From the NCBI RefSeq assembly GCF_050436995.1, contig NC_134745.1, positions 3,844,001-3,908,000 of the forward strand: a stretch of DNA of 64,000 nucleotides. Direction: 5' to 3'. Made by a program: the position numbers and the translations under genes. Of the stretch, positions 9,698 to 23,500 are shown in pieces; positions within the stretch are counted from its first letter, which is position 1; every line of letters begins with the position of its first letter. The notes under the pieces are model-generated. The model ran no database searches. It saw nothing but the letters and a program-made list of their open reading frames with translations, and was not told the DNA's origin. The DNA comes from Anticarsia gemmatalis. Taxonomy: Eukaryota > Arthropoda > Insecta > Lepidoptera > Erebidae.

Positions 9698-11341
9698 GTT
9701 ACCTGAACCACTATTGGCACGATCCGCAACGAGTACGGTTTTTTATAGCTTTTGTTTAACCTTGGGCAGAAAGAAAATATCACCGCACAGGTGTTATGAT
9801 TGGAATTTAATTTTTGATGTTACTGCGGATTACTCGTGGTCACGGTCATAGCCCTGACTTTTCGTTATTTTCTGTCTACCCTTTTTACCAAATCAATTTT
9901 TATTTTATACCGTCTAGTCATTTGTTTTGTTACTCAGTAGTAGATTATATTTTATCTAAAGGATTTTTAATTAATTTAATAAAGATAGGAGGGGAGAAAA
10001 AATTAAACAATAGATATTTATTTATAGCATTTTATTAATCAGCACTGGTCACAAAATTGTTACAGTTCTTTTTCAATATAAATAATGATGCCGATACACA
10101 ATATGAAACTTTCTAGTCATAAACATTTGCACTTGCGGATCTCAGTGCTAAATCACGTCCGAGATATTCGCCCTAGCCGGAAGTAATAAAAAAGTGAAAC
10201 TACCAATTTTAAATACTACACCTATATTTACAGTAGGACCTATTAAATAGTGAATAACTTTTAAATAAGATTCGTAGCAAGCGCTTCCAATCACTTTAGT
10301 TGCAATAGCAGACCAAAGCTTTTACACTAATAGAGTAGAGAGAGAGAATTTACCGTAAGAGTCATAGTTACGATAGATTTGATAGGTTAGCAATTGAAGA
10401 GAATTCAAGCATGGAGTAATATGAAGTGAACAGATTCTATGACTCAAACGGGAATTCGCCTATTAAAAAATATAAAGTATTTGCATACGTTCTCAATAGA
10501 ATGAACAGTTGTATAGACATGTGCGACATCACAGATAGACAAATGCGATGTGGTAGACGTCTACACAATGTTATTATAACAGATACAATTTTATTTAAAA
10601 AGCATTAAAAAACTGATTCTCACATTAGTAGAAACATTAATATTCGAAAGAATTATTTGTCAAAGAACGTACATAATACTAAACTTATACTAATAAATTA
10701 TTGACTAATACTAATCCTATATTTACAAATTATAAAAAAGGCAGTGTCAACCACGAAGCTGGCAAGATTAGAAAAATATTTTTTCTAAATTTTAATATGG
10801 CTTTCGTTTAAAATTATACGGAAAATGGTAATCATTTCAAGATGTGTGACCATAATGACATAAATACTGAAGAATGTAACTTGAATATCACTTTATGAGA
10901 TATTTAAAATGTCTAACTACATCTCAGATAATGTAAAAGAGTATTATATACTAAATCGAACACAAAATAGGAAATCTTAATATTGCAAAAACATTGCACG
11001 AGTATTGTTACAATTAGACCATGCAATTATAACTAATGGAGTCGGCGCAATCTTCACACTAGACGATTGAAAACACTTAATATCACAGTTTCCAATACAT
11101 TTAGGACGTATAAGAGAATCATAAATTCGTCTCTGAGTTACTATACATTACTTGTATATGAAATTGTCAAAGTTTGCTTTGTGACCATCGAAAACTAAAT
11201 GGCACTCTTCAGTTGGTGACAAAACAATTTCTACTGTGAGTTATACAAACGAAACTTTGCCTCGTTGGCGACCGATACATTAAATGTATCAGTTTCTATT
11301 GTAACATCGATGTTGGTATTATTATACTATAGTAACTGTTT
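9698..11341. other. Intergenic region between Ir21a and Cda5
   Basis: AT-rich, with no convincing exon. It is the upstream region of Ir21a and the downstream region of Cda5, since both genes are on the minus strand. Minus-strand AATAAA signals for Cda5 occur at 11346-11341 (overlapping the stop), 10595-10590, 10036-10031 and 10022-10017. The extent of the Cda5 3' UTR is therefore undecided. Confidence 0.6.
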
Positions 11342-11500
11342 TTATTCTCCGATATCGTTGTCTATGCGTGAAGATCTGATGCCAGACTTGCCGGTCCATG
11401 GGTAGACTTCGGGACAAGGTTGACACGTCCTCATGTATCTGACGCCTGATTTGTGCCATAGGTTGCACACTTTAGGATTGTTGCATTTCTTCGGCCGGTC
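11342..11500 (-). CDS. Cda5: Cda5 exon e16: C-terminus
   Basis: Acceptor cttttttctag. Encodes DRPKKCNNPKVCNLWHKSGV, then RTCQPCPEVYPWTGKSGIRS, ending DIGE and TAA at 11344-11342. The cysteine spacing and PCP-x-x-YPW segment are typical of insect CDA C-termini. Confidence 0.9.
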   Translation of the reverse strand, partial: DRPKKCNNPKVCNLWHKSGVRYMRTCQPCPEVYPWTGKSGIRSSRIDNDIGE

Positions 11501-14500
11501 CTAGAAAAAAGATATAAATTTAGAAAAAAATAATAGTATTAGTTAAGAATTAGTTATTTAGTTTTTTCTTCATTTCGTTATTTTTTTCTATTAGAATCAC
11601 ATTCACATCTCAATTAAAAAAGTCTTGAGGTTATTTTGTACTAGTGTACTTTTGTTTTCGTATTCTTCTTTATCAGCTGTTTTCGAAATAAATCATGTTC
11701 TTAGAAAAGTGGTGGCTATCGTACCTGGTAGTTGCACTGGAACGGCTGGAAGTTATTGAGTCTGTTGACGGGCGTGGGGTCCCTGACCCACTGCAGCGCC
11801 TGCCAGTTGGTGACGATCCATACATCCGGCATCTGGTTGATGAAGTCCAGGAACATGATGAAACCTTCCTTGTGGTGCGGCTGTGTGAACCACGCGGCGT
11901 GGTAGAACAGACCAAATGGTGCCCTGGAAAGAAAAAGAGAGAATTATAGCATCTATTAAATATGTATAATATGTTGTGGTCGTTACTTGATCGAGGGGGT
12001 GGCTTTGTGTTATTGTCGTTTGTCTTTAAATTTGGCATGAAAATCTGATCAGCGCCCCCAGCAGGTGTGCCGTACGAGTGAATTTTAAGTCAAACTCTTG
12101 TTACTTGATAGCACCGACTGCAGAAAATTGTGCTTTTAAATATTATTCCTAATAATAATATGATGATGCTAAGAAATGCAAAAAACAGCAGCTGAATAAG
12201 GACAATAAAGAGTAAAATAAATGAAAGCGAAGATGCTTCGATATAAAAGCAATGTTTGTTATTTGTTTATTTAATTTTGCGTTAATATTATTTTACCTGT
12301 TTGTCGTGTAATGTCTGTCAAAGTTCTTCAATATCATTTTGTAAACGTTCTCGGCTTCAGGCGGGTTGGCGCACGCGTCACCCATGGAACAACGGCCTCC
12401 GTTCAGGTCTTGCCACATCACCATAGGAACTTCCCATACACCTAAAACGACAGAATTATCAAAATGAATAACAACTCCTGGTAGAATTGCTGAATTTGCC
12501 ATAATATTGATGTGAAACCAAACTTACACAAGGAACTAGTAAGAAAGTTGAAAATAATTACCTGGGTAAGATTTAGTCGGGCAAGGCGGGATCATACAAT
12601 CGTGGAAAAGTTTGTAGTCCAATGTGTACGGCCAGCTCGGTGGTCTGTTCTCATATACTGGTAGTGACGAGTCGTAAGTGAAGTTGGCATCGTACAACAT
12701 CTTGAACATCTTGTTGCCACCGACAGAAAGGAAAGGTGCTCTCATGCCTCTAACATCCTCAAGCTTAACTCCACCGTAAGCTGCCAGGATTTCTCTTTGA
12801 CCTCCCACTTCTCTGTACCATTTCTTTTGGGAGAACTGTTCTCCAAAACTATGGCTGAAATTGGTTTTAGTACATGTAAGTTCAAAGTTACATTAAGACG
12901 GATATAACATATTGAAAAAAGAAAATATTATCGTTGAAATGAAGTGGAAAAAAGAACAAAATACTTATAATACTTATATTCCAAAAATAAATAAATATAC
13001 TATAATAATAATAAATTTTGACACAGACAAGTTTGAAAGTAAATGACAAAATTGTATTTGGTGCTGATATAGTTTAAGGTGCTGTATTACTTCTCCATAA
13101 ACTTACGAAATCGTGTGTGAAGCCATCTCGTGTCCAGCGGCGTATAAATTCTGTACTTGACTGTAATCAGTCCATTCGTGGGACACGTAAAACGTTGCAC
13201 TGATAGGGCAACCGTTGGGGTTGACGCGGCCTTTCTCAAACAGGTCCGCGTACAGACCCTTGTTCAAGTCGTTTACGGAGTCGTCGAATGTCAGTAGAAC
13301 GATCTGTGGTACCTGATCCACCGGCAAGTCGCCTGTAGTGGTTGGATGGTGTATGTGCGTGTGGGTGTGTAAGTAGTGCCAGGATAGAGGAAGAAAAGAA
13401 CAAGGTTTCAAGAAGGACGGAAGATTTGAGGAAGAGAGAAAAAATAAAATCATTAGTGTTAATCATAATATACGATACATAATACATAACCGTCTAAACT
13501 ATAAATATATAGATGGCCATGAATACCATGTTAGCGGCGAACCATAGTGTCTGTCGAAAGATGAAGATAGTTCCAGAGAGTGAATCTGATGCTCATTAAC
13601 TTACGATACTGTATGGGAGCCAAATTCGTGGCCATCTGCATATAGATTTTGAACTTGACTATAGTCCGTCCACTCGTGAGAGACGTAAAAAGTGCCAGTA
13701 ATAGGACACCCGTTGGGGTTCTTTCGGCCTCTTTCGAAAATCTCTTCGTAGTACATTTTATTCAAATCATTTACAGCGTCGTCGAACGTTATCAATACCA
13801 TTTGCGGTACTTCGCGGACGGGTAAATTTCCTAAGTCACAATAATAATTTGAATAACAGTTGAATATAAAAATTGATTAGCTTATTACTCCAGGAAGCAT
13901 AATTTTTAGACTATGCTCTTCGATCAATGTCAAGAATTAATTAACCAACTAACAAATACTTCATCATTTTAAATAATAATAGATAAAAATGAATCTTCAA
14001 AACTATTTTATCACGTACCAGGAATATCCTTTCCACCACAATAACAATCAGGCAGTAGACAGACATCCTTCCTGCACTTGGCTGCTGTTTTGTCCGGAGT
14101 AGGTTGAGGGTACACTGGTGCAGGTCTGCTCGCAGGATGCGTGTAGATGTCCGAGAACTTTACATTTTCGGAGACGATGGCAGTAGACGGCTTCAGAGTA
14201 GGACGGTTGCGACTGCTCGACAATAAAACCATGTTAAAAGCATATCATTATTAGGTGTATGAATGTGTGAAGTAATGAGATGACATGAAACGCGTGTGTA
14301 ACAAAGTGAAAAACAAAAATATTTGATGTGAATAAAATGTATAAGCGGAAATAAATGAAATGAAATGATTGAGTTTGTATATGATTCTAACGTTGGTGGT
14401 GTTCCTCTGTTCGGGGCTGGTTGTGACTGGGAATCGGAACCGCTGGCGGTGGAGTAGTGTGCAGAGCCACGGCCTCTCGTACTTGTGGGCCTGAAAAGTG

Positions 14501-17500
14501 TATAATATACAGTAAATAAATTGTCACTTCACATGAAGCTCAGTTAGTATGCGTGATTTTATAGACGAAGCAATTTCAGTAATATTTTAAAAATGATACA
14601 ATTTTTATTGTTTTTATGAAGTACGAGTAGTTATGTGTTTTATATTCATAAATTTTTAACATCACTCAAACACAAGTGTACAACCAGACGTTGCCGTCTG
14701 ATTGTCTGTATAATGATACCACAAATATGTTAATAACGGTGTTACACAACATGCAGTAGCGTACCAAACACGAACACATTTCGATACACTAATGATTCTG
14801 GTGCACTTAAGAACTAATGATGAGTTGCAATGTGGTGCAATACGATTACGTGAAGCTTCATACATTGAGGAACTTGCTACCCATAAACATTTTATCAACT
14901 ACGAATATTCCACAAACTACACAAAAATCTCCAATAGTGTGCAGGAAATGGAAAGGTCGCGTCAGGAGTTAACAATTCAGAAATTCAACTCAACCGACAT
15001 GAAGTCCCCCAATGAAAACAGTATGTTAAGCGAAAGAGTTTAGATGTAGGTGCTATTAAACGATTGTCGGATAAGATGTTTGTCTCCATGCTAGTTACTC
15101 GCGAGGCAGAAAAGGGATATTTTAATAACGAAGCCTCCACCCTCAATAAGTAAATGTGAGATAACTTCAGGCTGCTTAGACTACTGGCCGGCGAGTATTT
15201 GTACCTCTGGTATTTGATTTCGTTGCATTTTGGATTCGCTTGCAGACTGTTGTCTGATGAGCATTTGGACGACGATTGGTAACTCCTGCGCCCACCTCCA
15301 GGGTTTGTCGCGGCTAACTTAATGGCGGGATTGACTCGTGAGGCTCGCGTCGGGAAGGATATACTTTTAGTAGTCGATGTCGTCGGTTCGATTCTCACAG
15401 TCGTCGTAGCTTTCGTAGTACTAGTCGTAGAAGCAATATCACTTTCAACGTCGCTAGGTCTGAACTTTTCGGCCTCCGTGGTTATTTGAATATCCTCCGC
15501 GATAGATTGAGTTGGATTTATCTGCTCGTCATCATAACTACTAACCCGATTATTATTACTTTCGGTAGACGGCCTGTCAGTAAATATTCTTTGAAATTTA
15601 CGCGAGCCTTCAGTTTCTGGCTTACTTGCAATAAAACTAGAGAATTTAGATTGATATGAATCCCTACTTGGAGCACTTCTATAATCATTTGTGGAACTTT
15701 GTACTGACATTGGGGTTGTTGGCATGTTTGTGTACGTGAATGGACTACTACTCATGCTAGCCATTGTGGTAGTAGTTGATGAAAAATCTTTTGATTCTCT
15801 ATCATCTTCAGTAAAGCTAATAGATTCTGCAGTTGGAGGGATAAATCTACTTTCAGCAGGTTCTGTTATAATTTGTAACCGTTTCACATTAGAGCGCAAA
15901 GGTTTTTCATCAACATACTGTACAGGTTTCTTCTGGTATCCTATATTAACTACTTCTTCTTCGTCTCTTTGTATTGGAGTTGTAGACTTAGGAGTTGTAG
16001 TGGTAGTGACAAATTCTTCAACAAGTTGGGGTTCAGGAGAACTTACAAAGTTATTCAAAAATGCCTTGATAACGTTTTTGACTTTACCGTTAAATATTTC
16101 TGTGGTTTGATCAGGAATGACCTCGTCTTCTAAACGGTAGCTGTAGTAAGAAGGTTTGGTGCGTTGTTTTTGTTTAATTGTATTACGTTGTCTAGATCGT
16201 TTCCTTGTTGTGGGTGTGTACTGAGTGGTGGATGTAGTTGTTGAGGTTGTCGTAGTTGTAGTAGTCGTATAGTCCCGAATGTTTTCTTTTTGATATGCAT
16301 TTCGCAAATTGTCTAACGTTTTAAACGGTGAAACAGCGGGTTCATTCCATTCGTATCTAGATCTATCATATCCTCTTGTAGGCGATGATTTGCTTAAATT
16401 ATCATTTGGAGACAAACTTGATAATTCATTATTATACGCGTTTTGCAAGCCAGTTTCTATTAAAGCCTCAGTGTTAATAGCATTTTCTGTTGAGTCTCCA
16501 AATTCTTGGTTGTTCACAGAAAATGGTGCGGGTCGCTTAGTGACAGTGCGATCGCTGTTTATGTAATACTTTGTTGATGTTGTAGAAGGTAGCGTGGTAC
16601 TCCTAACTCTAGATTTTACAGGCCTCGATCTACTTGTGGGTCTCACGTAAACAGGGATATCATCATCATCTTGGCTATTATCAGGACCATAATCTTTTCT
16701 GCGCGAGCTTTCGGAGGATTTTTCATATCTACTATCTGATTCACTTGTCGGTTCTACAGAAGCTTCTTTACTATCGCTACTACTATCGTAATAATACCTA
16801 TCAGATTGCACCTGCCTGCTACTATTCTCTTGGTTACCTTGTCTACGTGCCTTATCAAAATCATCAAATGGTCGCGTTAAAACAGTCAACGTATAAGGAT
16901 TATTGGTATTATTCGGATTACGTCGGATTGAAAAACCGGATGTTAGTGACACAACTTTTTTATTATTCCTGTTTGACTTGGATCTTACCACTTCCACATT
17001 ATTATTTTGGTTAGTCACTTCAGAAGATCGTCTAGGGGCAGTCGGAAGCTTTTCAGTCGTAAGTACAATCGGTCTTAATCTATGTGAATTGTCAGTCTTT
17101 TCAAAGGGTTTAGCGAGGGAAGAAACATTTATGATAGAATTTGGTGTGGTAGGGACTGACGAAGTAGTCTCGTCAGAAGGCTTTGAAGAGGACTCGGGAA
17201 TTGGACTTTCATCTGTGGATGATCTGTTGAATACAAAGCAAAAAAAACTTTCTAATTGAAGCTCTATAAAATTACTACTTATATAAATATTTATATTAAC
17301 AGGCAATAAACTGTCTCAAAAAAGAGATTAGTTAAGTTAGTGAAGACGAAAACATGTTATAAAATGTTTATATTAATCACTACAGAGACAGAAAAAGATA
17401 CCACAAAAGCTAAATCAGATATTATATCAAGATATAGTAAAGAGAAAAGACAGTCTTGATAATAGATTTGAAATGAAATTTTTGAAATGATAGTTTGAGG

Positions 17501-20500
17501 CAACCTTCAGACCGAATCAAAACAAGACAGATGTTAAGTATTAATAGTTTGAATCAGTAGAAAGGTTGCTAATGAAGATGAAATTAAAATGAAATAATTA
17601 GATGATGTTTTTAAAGATGTTAATGAATTTCGAAAGTGATTGAAGCCGGGGTGAGTTTACATTCGATTTTGGTTCTTTTGTAGTACCTTGGGGTATATCG
17701 AGACGGGGTCATTGCTTCAGTGTAGGGTGCTGTAGTAGGGCGTTGTGTGGTCGTGCTCGTGCTAGTAGTGGGAGGAGTAGTGCTCAAAGTGGTTGCTTCG
17801 TACAAAGTCGTCTTCACGCTGCTCGGGTTATGATCATATCCCAATTCATTACCTTCGCCCCTGGATTGGCAATTTCGGTTTGTTAATATATCAGTTGGTT
17901 TTACTTGTAGCATAACTATATGGACTAAAATATAATTTATATTCTAACATAATTTCTATCAGAAAACTTACCTTGTCGAATGGCGAATGGGTGTTTGGTA
18001 CTGATTCTGGGTGTTTATCTGAAAAGAGCGTGTTACAGGTTTTAACCAGGACTTATAAATTTTAATTTAACTTACTATTAATGAGAGCGATCATTGTATA
18101 ATGTTTGAAATCTACTAAATCAAGATACATATTGTAATAAGAAGTGAAATGTTAATTATAGAAGTTGTTTTTTTAATTACCTGTGGCTGAATAAGTTCAT
18201 CATCATAGTCGTCAGGAGATGGCCTCGGGGTGTAGGTCTCAACAGGTCTTCTCGCCGGTGGCGGAGTGCCTCTGTAGGTCTGCTGCACTACTGGGCGGAG
18301 CGAGGCCGTGTTATATTGCTGAACGTAGTCTGCCAATACCGGTTAGTAGGTTACGTGCCATTCAAGTTATTCAGGGTAGTGTACTTACAAAATATGATAA
18401 GTGAATTATAAATAAGGGAATACATTTATTTATACATATTGTATATACCAATGGATTCCATGTTATTTGGACTAAGAATCGTTAATACCATTTTGATATA
18501 CTAAGGTCGTACGAATTATTATATGGATAGATGGTGCTTAAACTTTTAGTTGAAATTGGATCCGATAGGTATTAAATATTCATATTAGTTTGGTTCTGTC
18601 AATATTTTATGTTCATCATTAAACAATGTACTTTTGGGGTATCAGTCATGCAAATGTTACCAAATCATTTTCACTGTTATTTATTCCATCATACACACCA
18701 AGTGCAGTAATAATAATCTTAGAGTACTATATTTCCTTTGTACACAGTAATTCTTAAAATAATTATATATTTTTAGGTCTTTCTCTATGCTCATTCATGC
18801 ATGTCTCAGATAATTATTTAAGATAATTAAAACAAAATGTTATGTAGATCGCTCTTAAATTAATGTTACCTGTATCTTTATACAATTCACCGTCTTCGTC
18901 ATATACAGCGTAGAAGGGGTCGTATTGGTCGGGACTATAGTTCTGAGTTCCATTGTACAACATCTTGGGCCGAGGACTTGCTGAGTACTGCACCGGGGTG
19001 ACACTCTCGGTCGGTTCCAAGCTAAAAATACCATTAAATCTGTAGAAAATCTTATAAGTCTAGACGTAAATACATTACTACAAAGTTCACACATTTTCGC
19101 AATATACAAAGCGTTTTAGTCAGTCTTTAAGTCAAAGTCACCAGTCAATGTTAGTTGGGTCACGCAGAAGTGTGATAGATACTAAAATACTGAAGAGGAT
19201 CTGTACAGAAGGAAGTTAGTGTAGTGCTAAAGTTCAAGTCGAATACGTTTCAGGCGAGTTAGTACTATAGCGTCTACTCTTCGAATTACCTGTTTGTTTT
19301 ATCGTCATGTTTAATCTTTGTGTATCTAGTCTCTTGGTTGTGGCTGTCACGAGGAGTCGTTAGTTTCATTTGTGCCACTATATTTGGATGTCTTACTCGT
19401 CCTCTGGTCTGCTTATCGCCATCATGAGAAGGTTCTTTTACGGTAGTCGGCTTAGCTAACCTATGCCTAACTGTATAGGGACGCAAAGTCGTCTGATTCA
19501 AGTATTTAGGAGGCTTGACTGTATTGGGACCATTCTCTGTAACTGGTCGTCTGATATGCATAGTTCTGTTTCTATGCATATGATGGACTATTTGGTAGTT
19601 TGATACTTCAGGTCGAATTAAAGTATTTGGCGTGGGAGAGTTGTAGTCTACTAATACAGGGATAGGAATTTTCCCGTTGATGTTCTTGTTAAAGTTTTTA
19701 AGTGGTACCTTAGTAGCTATAGATACATCGTTATGATTTTTGGTGGCACTTTCTGGCTTATATTTCAGAGGAATTCTCGAGGATTGCGGTCTGGCATGTT
19801 CAGTCTCACTGTCATCTTCATAGCTGTCATCATACTCTTTATAATTTTGAGCCATTGGAGGACGTTGTGGTTTAATTTCAGTACTTGGCATGTATTTTGG
19901 CTTCACAGCTGGTTCAAAATATTGTTCATCGTCTTCATAGTAATAGTCATTCATTTCAGGGGACGGTTTTGGTATAGGCCTACGTTTTGCTGGTGGTCTT
20001 GCTGTAGTAGTTATCGGACTGTTATTGAGGTATATTTTATGATTCTTAACTGGAGACTGTGTCGACTTAATCACTTGTGAAAATAAATTTTCTAGTTTTT
20101 GAATAGCTGGCGTGCTTTGTTGGAACGAAAATGAACGTAGCGGTACAATCTCAGTTGTAGGATTTTTGTTCCAGTATTGTTGCAAGGCTGACAGTTGCTC
20201 GTTTGCAATCGTAGTCAATGGTTTAGGCGTAGATTGTTTGAAAGCTATGTAAGCATTATGTGGTTTGATGGACGAAACCAAATACGGTTTTGCACTACCA
20301 ACTGGTTTCAGAGGTATGATATTTTCAGGTTTGACTATATATTGGTGCTTAGGTGTTGAAAAGATTAACGGTGAGCCTGTAGAGCTTATGAACACGAAAG
20401 GTTTTTGAGTGACGGAATAAGTCTTTTGTGGCTCTGCCTTTGACTTGTTATCATGGTAAGGCTTAGGTGTACTACTTGTTATTGGTCTACTGAAACTATA

Positions 20501-23500
20501 GCTAATTGGTAACTGACGATCATCTTTGAAATTCGGTGGCTTCAGTTTAGGTCTGACTGCTTCGAGAGGTGTACCGGCCGTGTGTTGTACCTGAACATTC
20601 TCGTTCAACGACTGTTGTTGCAAATGCTGTTGCTGAATTTGTCGGGTGGGTTCGGGTCTTTGGATCAGTTGCTCATGCGTATGTCCATGTTTTAAGTGCG
20701 CTAATGACGGTCTTGGACTGCTAGCAATAGGCATCATTGAACTTCCAGGTCCCGATGGCAACGTAAATGGCTTTGGTGTGCTCATTCCGATATAATTTAC
20801 CGTTGAACCTAGAGACGATACTGTCGAGACTTGAACAGTAGGATTAACAATCGGGGCTGGCTTATGTGGGGGTTCCGGCTTTCCAGTAGAATATTGGCCA
20901 TTGCTTATCTTTGCCAAATACGCATCGAAATCAAAATCGGGATTAGCGAATGGATTTTCTATTTCCTTGTATTTGTTACTAGGATGCGTGAACTCATAAG
21001 GAGGTTTAAAGTCATGTTTGAATCGTTCTTCCTCTTCTTCGTCTTCATCTTCATCCTCATACGATTCGTCGTCCTCTTCCTTAGATTCGTCATCATCATC
21101 ATACTCTTTGTCTTTCGATGGTCTTTTTTCTACGTACTGTTGTGTAGGCTTCACATTTCTAATAGGTTGCTGATTTTTCTGAGCTGTATAGTCTTGCGAT
21201 TGGTAATTGTTTCTGTTTTGTTCCGGTCTTCTATAATTTTCTTGAGTCTTGGGTGATGTGGGTACCGGGACTGGTTTGCCTGTAACTACAGTACTAGGAA
21301 CGTAGGACGAGTCGGGATATGAAAGCGGATTTTGAGATGCCGAAGAAGGGGCTTGATTTATATTTTGTCTAGGAGCATTGTTATAGAAACCTCCAGCCAA
21401 TGAAGAGTAGGGATCACCATTTAAAGCAGATATAGGAGGACTCTTAGTTATTATTTGCGTTGCAGAATTCAAAGGATTATGAGCAAACGTTTGACTAGAA
21501 GGATCTGGTAAGCTAGGTCTAAAAGGCACATGTGATTGGAAATTATTACTTTGATACTGTAAAAAAGGATTGGCCGCAGATTGATACGAGTTGCTATTAT
21601 GCTGTTGTGGACGACGATTACTATCATAATAGTTATTGTTATTCAAATTGTTGTATTGTTGCTGTTGCTGATATCTAGGGGAGTTTGAACTATATTGTGT
21701 TTGTGGATATTCAACTACTTTAACCGGCTTTACGTAACCCCAATTCTTTCCAGGAGATTTGTATCCATTTTTCAAATAGTATCTAATTTGCCTCTTTCCT
21801 CTCTCAGTGTCATCTTGAGGTAACGCCTCTTCAAAATCAGAATCAGCATCAATTTCAACGTATTCCATTTCCTCGCCACTATCACTTCTTTTACTCATTT
21901 CTCCTGGTTTTGTTGTGCTAGTTTCGTTAACACCTAAGTCTTTTCCTACCACTTCCCTTTTCTTTCTCAAGACTGGTTTATCAGTCAAGTCATTAGTAGT
22001 GATTTCATTAGTCTCAACGTCTAAATGTCTGTCATGATGAGAGTCAGTCACGATGTCACTTTTGTCTTCACTGCAAATAATGATAAAGTCCATTAGTTTC
22101 ACAATCTTAGTCAATCTCAAGTCTTCCGTTACATTCCTAAAACACTTACCTGTAAGACTGGGGTGCCGGAGTAACAGTAGCGGTCCGCCTTTCGTCGACT
22201 TGTGAGCCAAATGAGAAAGACCCAATTTTACCACTGTTCTGAGGAATGGAGGCTGGAATAATGTTAGAATTGAGATTTCTTCCGGAGCTAATTTGCTGAA
22301 CTCCATAGCCGTCTCTGTCCTTTTGAACCTGTCCAATGGTGGGGGGTTGTCCTCTGTAAACGCGCTGTTGTCTATCGCTTTCAATTTCTTCAACTGGTGG
22401 CAAGTCGTCTACTTCCGCGTAAAGCTGCTGTTGCTGTAATTTTAATCATGTGAGTAATTTATTTACTCCGATTTCCGAAAAAATATATCAATTTATATTG
22501 AATAAAATTAAAAGAAGCTTAGAGAATCTGAAAGATACCTTTTCATATTCTTGTCTATTGAATTTAGGCTGTCCTCTGGATGTAACGACGGGATTGGGCT
22601 GAGCACGCAGTGGCGGCGGCGGGGGTGTGCGGCGTGGCGGGGGAGGGGGAGGTTGCCGCTCTCTCGGTCGTTGCTCGATGACTCTTTCTAACTCTTCACC
22701 ACCCGCACTGGTGCCGTCACAGCCTACGTTGCGCGGCCAATCACAAGTTTGGAGCTCGTGGCTAAATGAAATAACACACATGGTTTAATAATAATCTCTA
22801 TTGACGTAGTCTTAGTCTATTGTATTTTTTTTAAATACGCGTGAAAGGTCTATATATTTTTAATAATAATAACAAATGTGCCGTTAACATTAACAAGCCT
22901 TTAAAGCAAATTTTATCTTTCAACGTTTGTGTAACAATCATATATTTCCATTATAAATAGTGCAGCAGGATTGTAAAGAACTTTTTACATGTGAATTTCT
23001 CACGAAAAGAGAGTCCATCGCATAATAGTAATGTCTTTACAGTTTTATACTTAATTAATAGGCAGCCGTAAGTCACGCGGCGTATATATAACTTACTTTA
23101 GCAAAAAGTAATGTAACTGATACCCACGGCAATTAAAACAGCAACTCTAGTATGGATTTTTATTTGACTAACAGTAGAGAAATTGTAATTATTAAGCTTA
23201 CATTTGACATTTGGAAGTAAAAAACAAAAAAAAAAGATAGGACTGTTCGATGTGATAATAACAAGTTTTTAGTAATGTTCAGATTGTATTTTTACCTGTA
23301 CATAAGGCCACCAGTGCAAGACTCGAGAAGTGCGCCGCCAAACACGCAGACATAGTACAATGAGCAGTCGGTGGGATGAGGGTAGTAGCCGAATTCTTCA
23401 GGGCAGTCGAAGTCCGCGTCTCTTTTGATGTCGGCTGCGACTGGAACCGACCGCACTGGGCCCGACCGGGATCGTGATCGATCTGATTGTGCGCCGTAGC

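Noticed and set aside
9666..10038. Plus-strand open frames 9666-9851 and 9814-10038 upstream of Ir21a
   Set aside because: Short, AT-driven, without domains. The first overlaps the receptor start on the opposite strand.
15691..17259. Several plus-strand open frames (15691-16110, 16309-16566, 16634-17014, 16903-17259) opposite Cda5 e9
   Set aside because: They are antisense shadows of a long Ser/Thr-rich coding exon, with hydrophobic repetitive translations and no domains.
19733..21256. Plus-strand open frames 19733-20080 and 20831-21256 with membrane-like translations
   Set aside because: Antisense of Pro/Gln/Asp-rich e4 automatically gives Phe/Ile/Leu-rich frames. No independent evidence of a gene.
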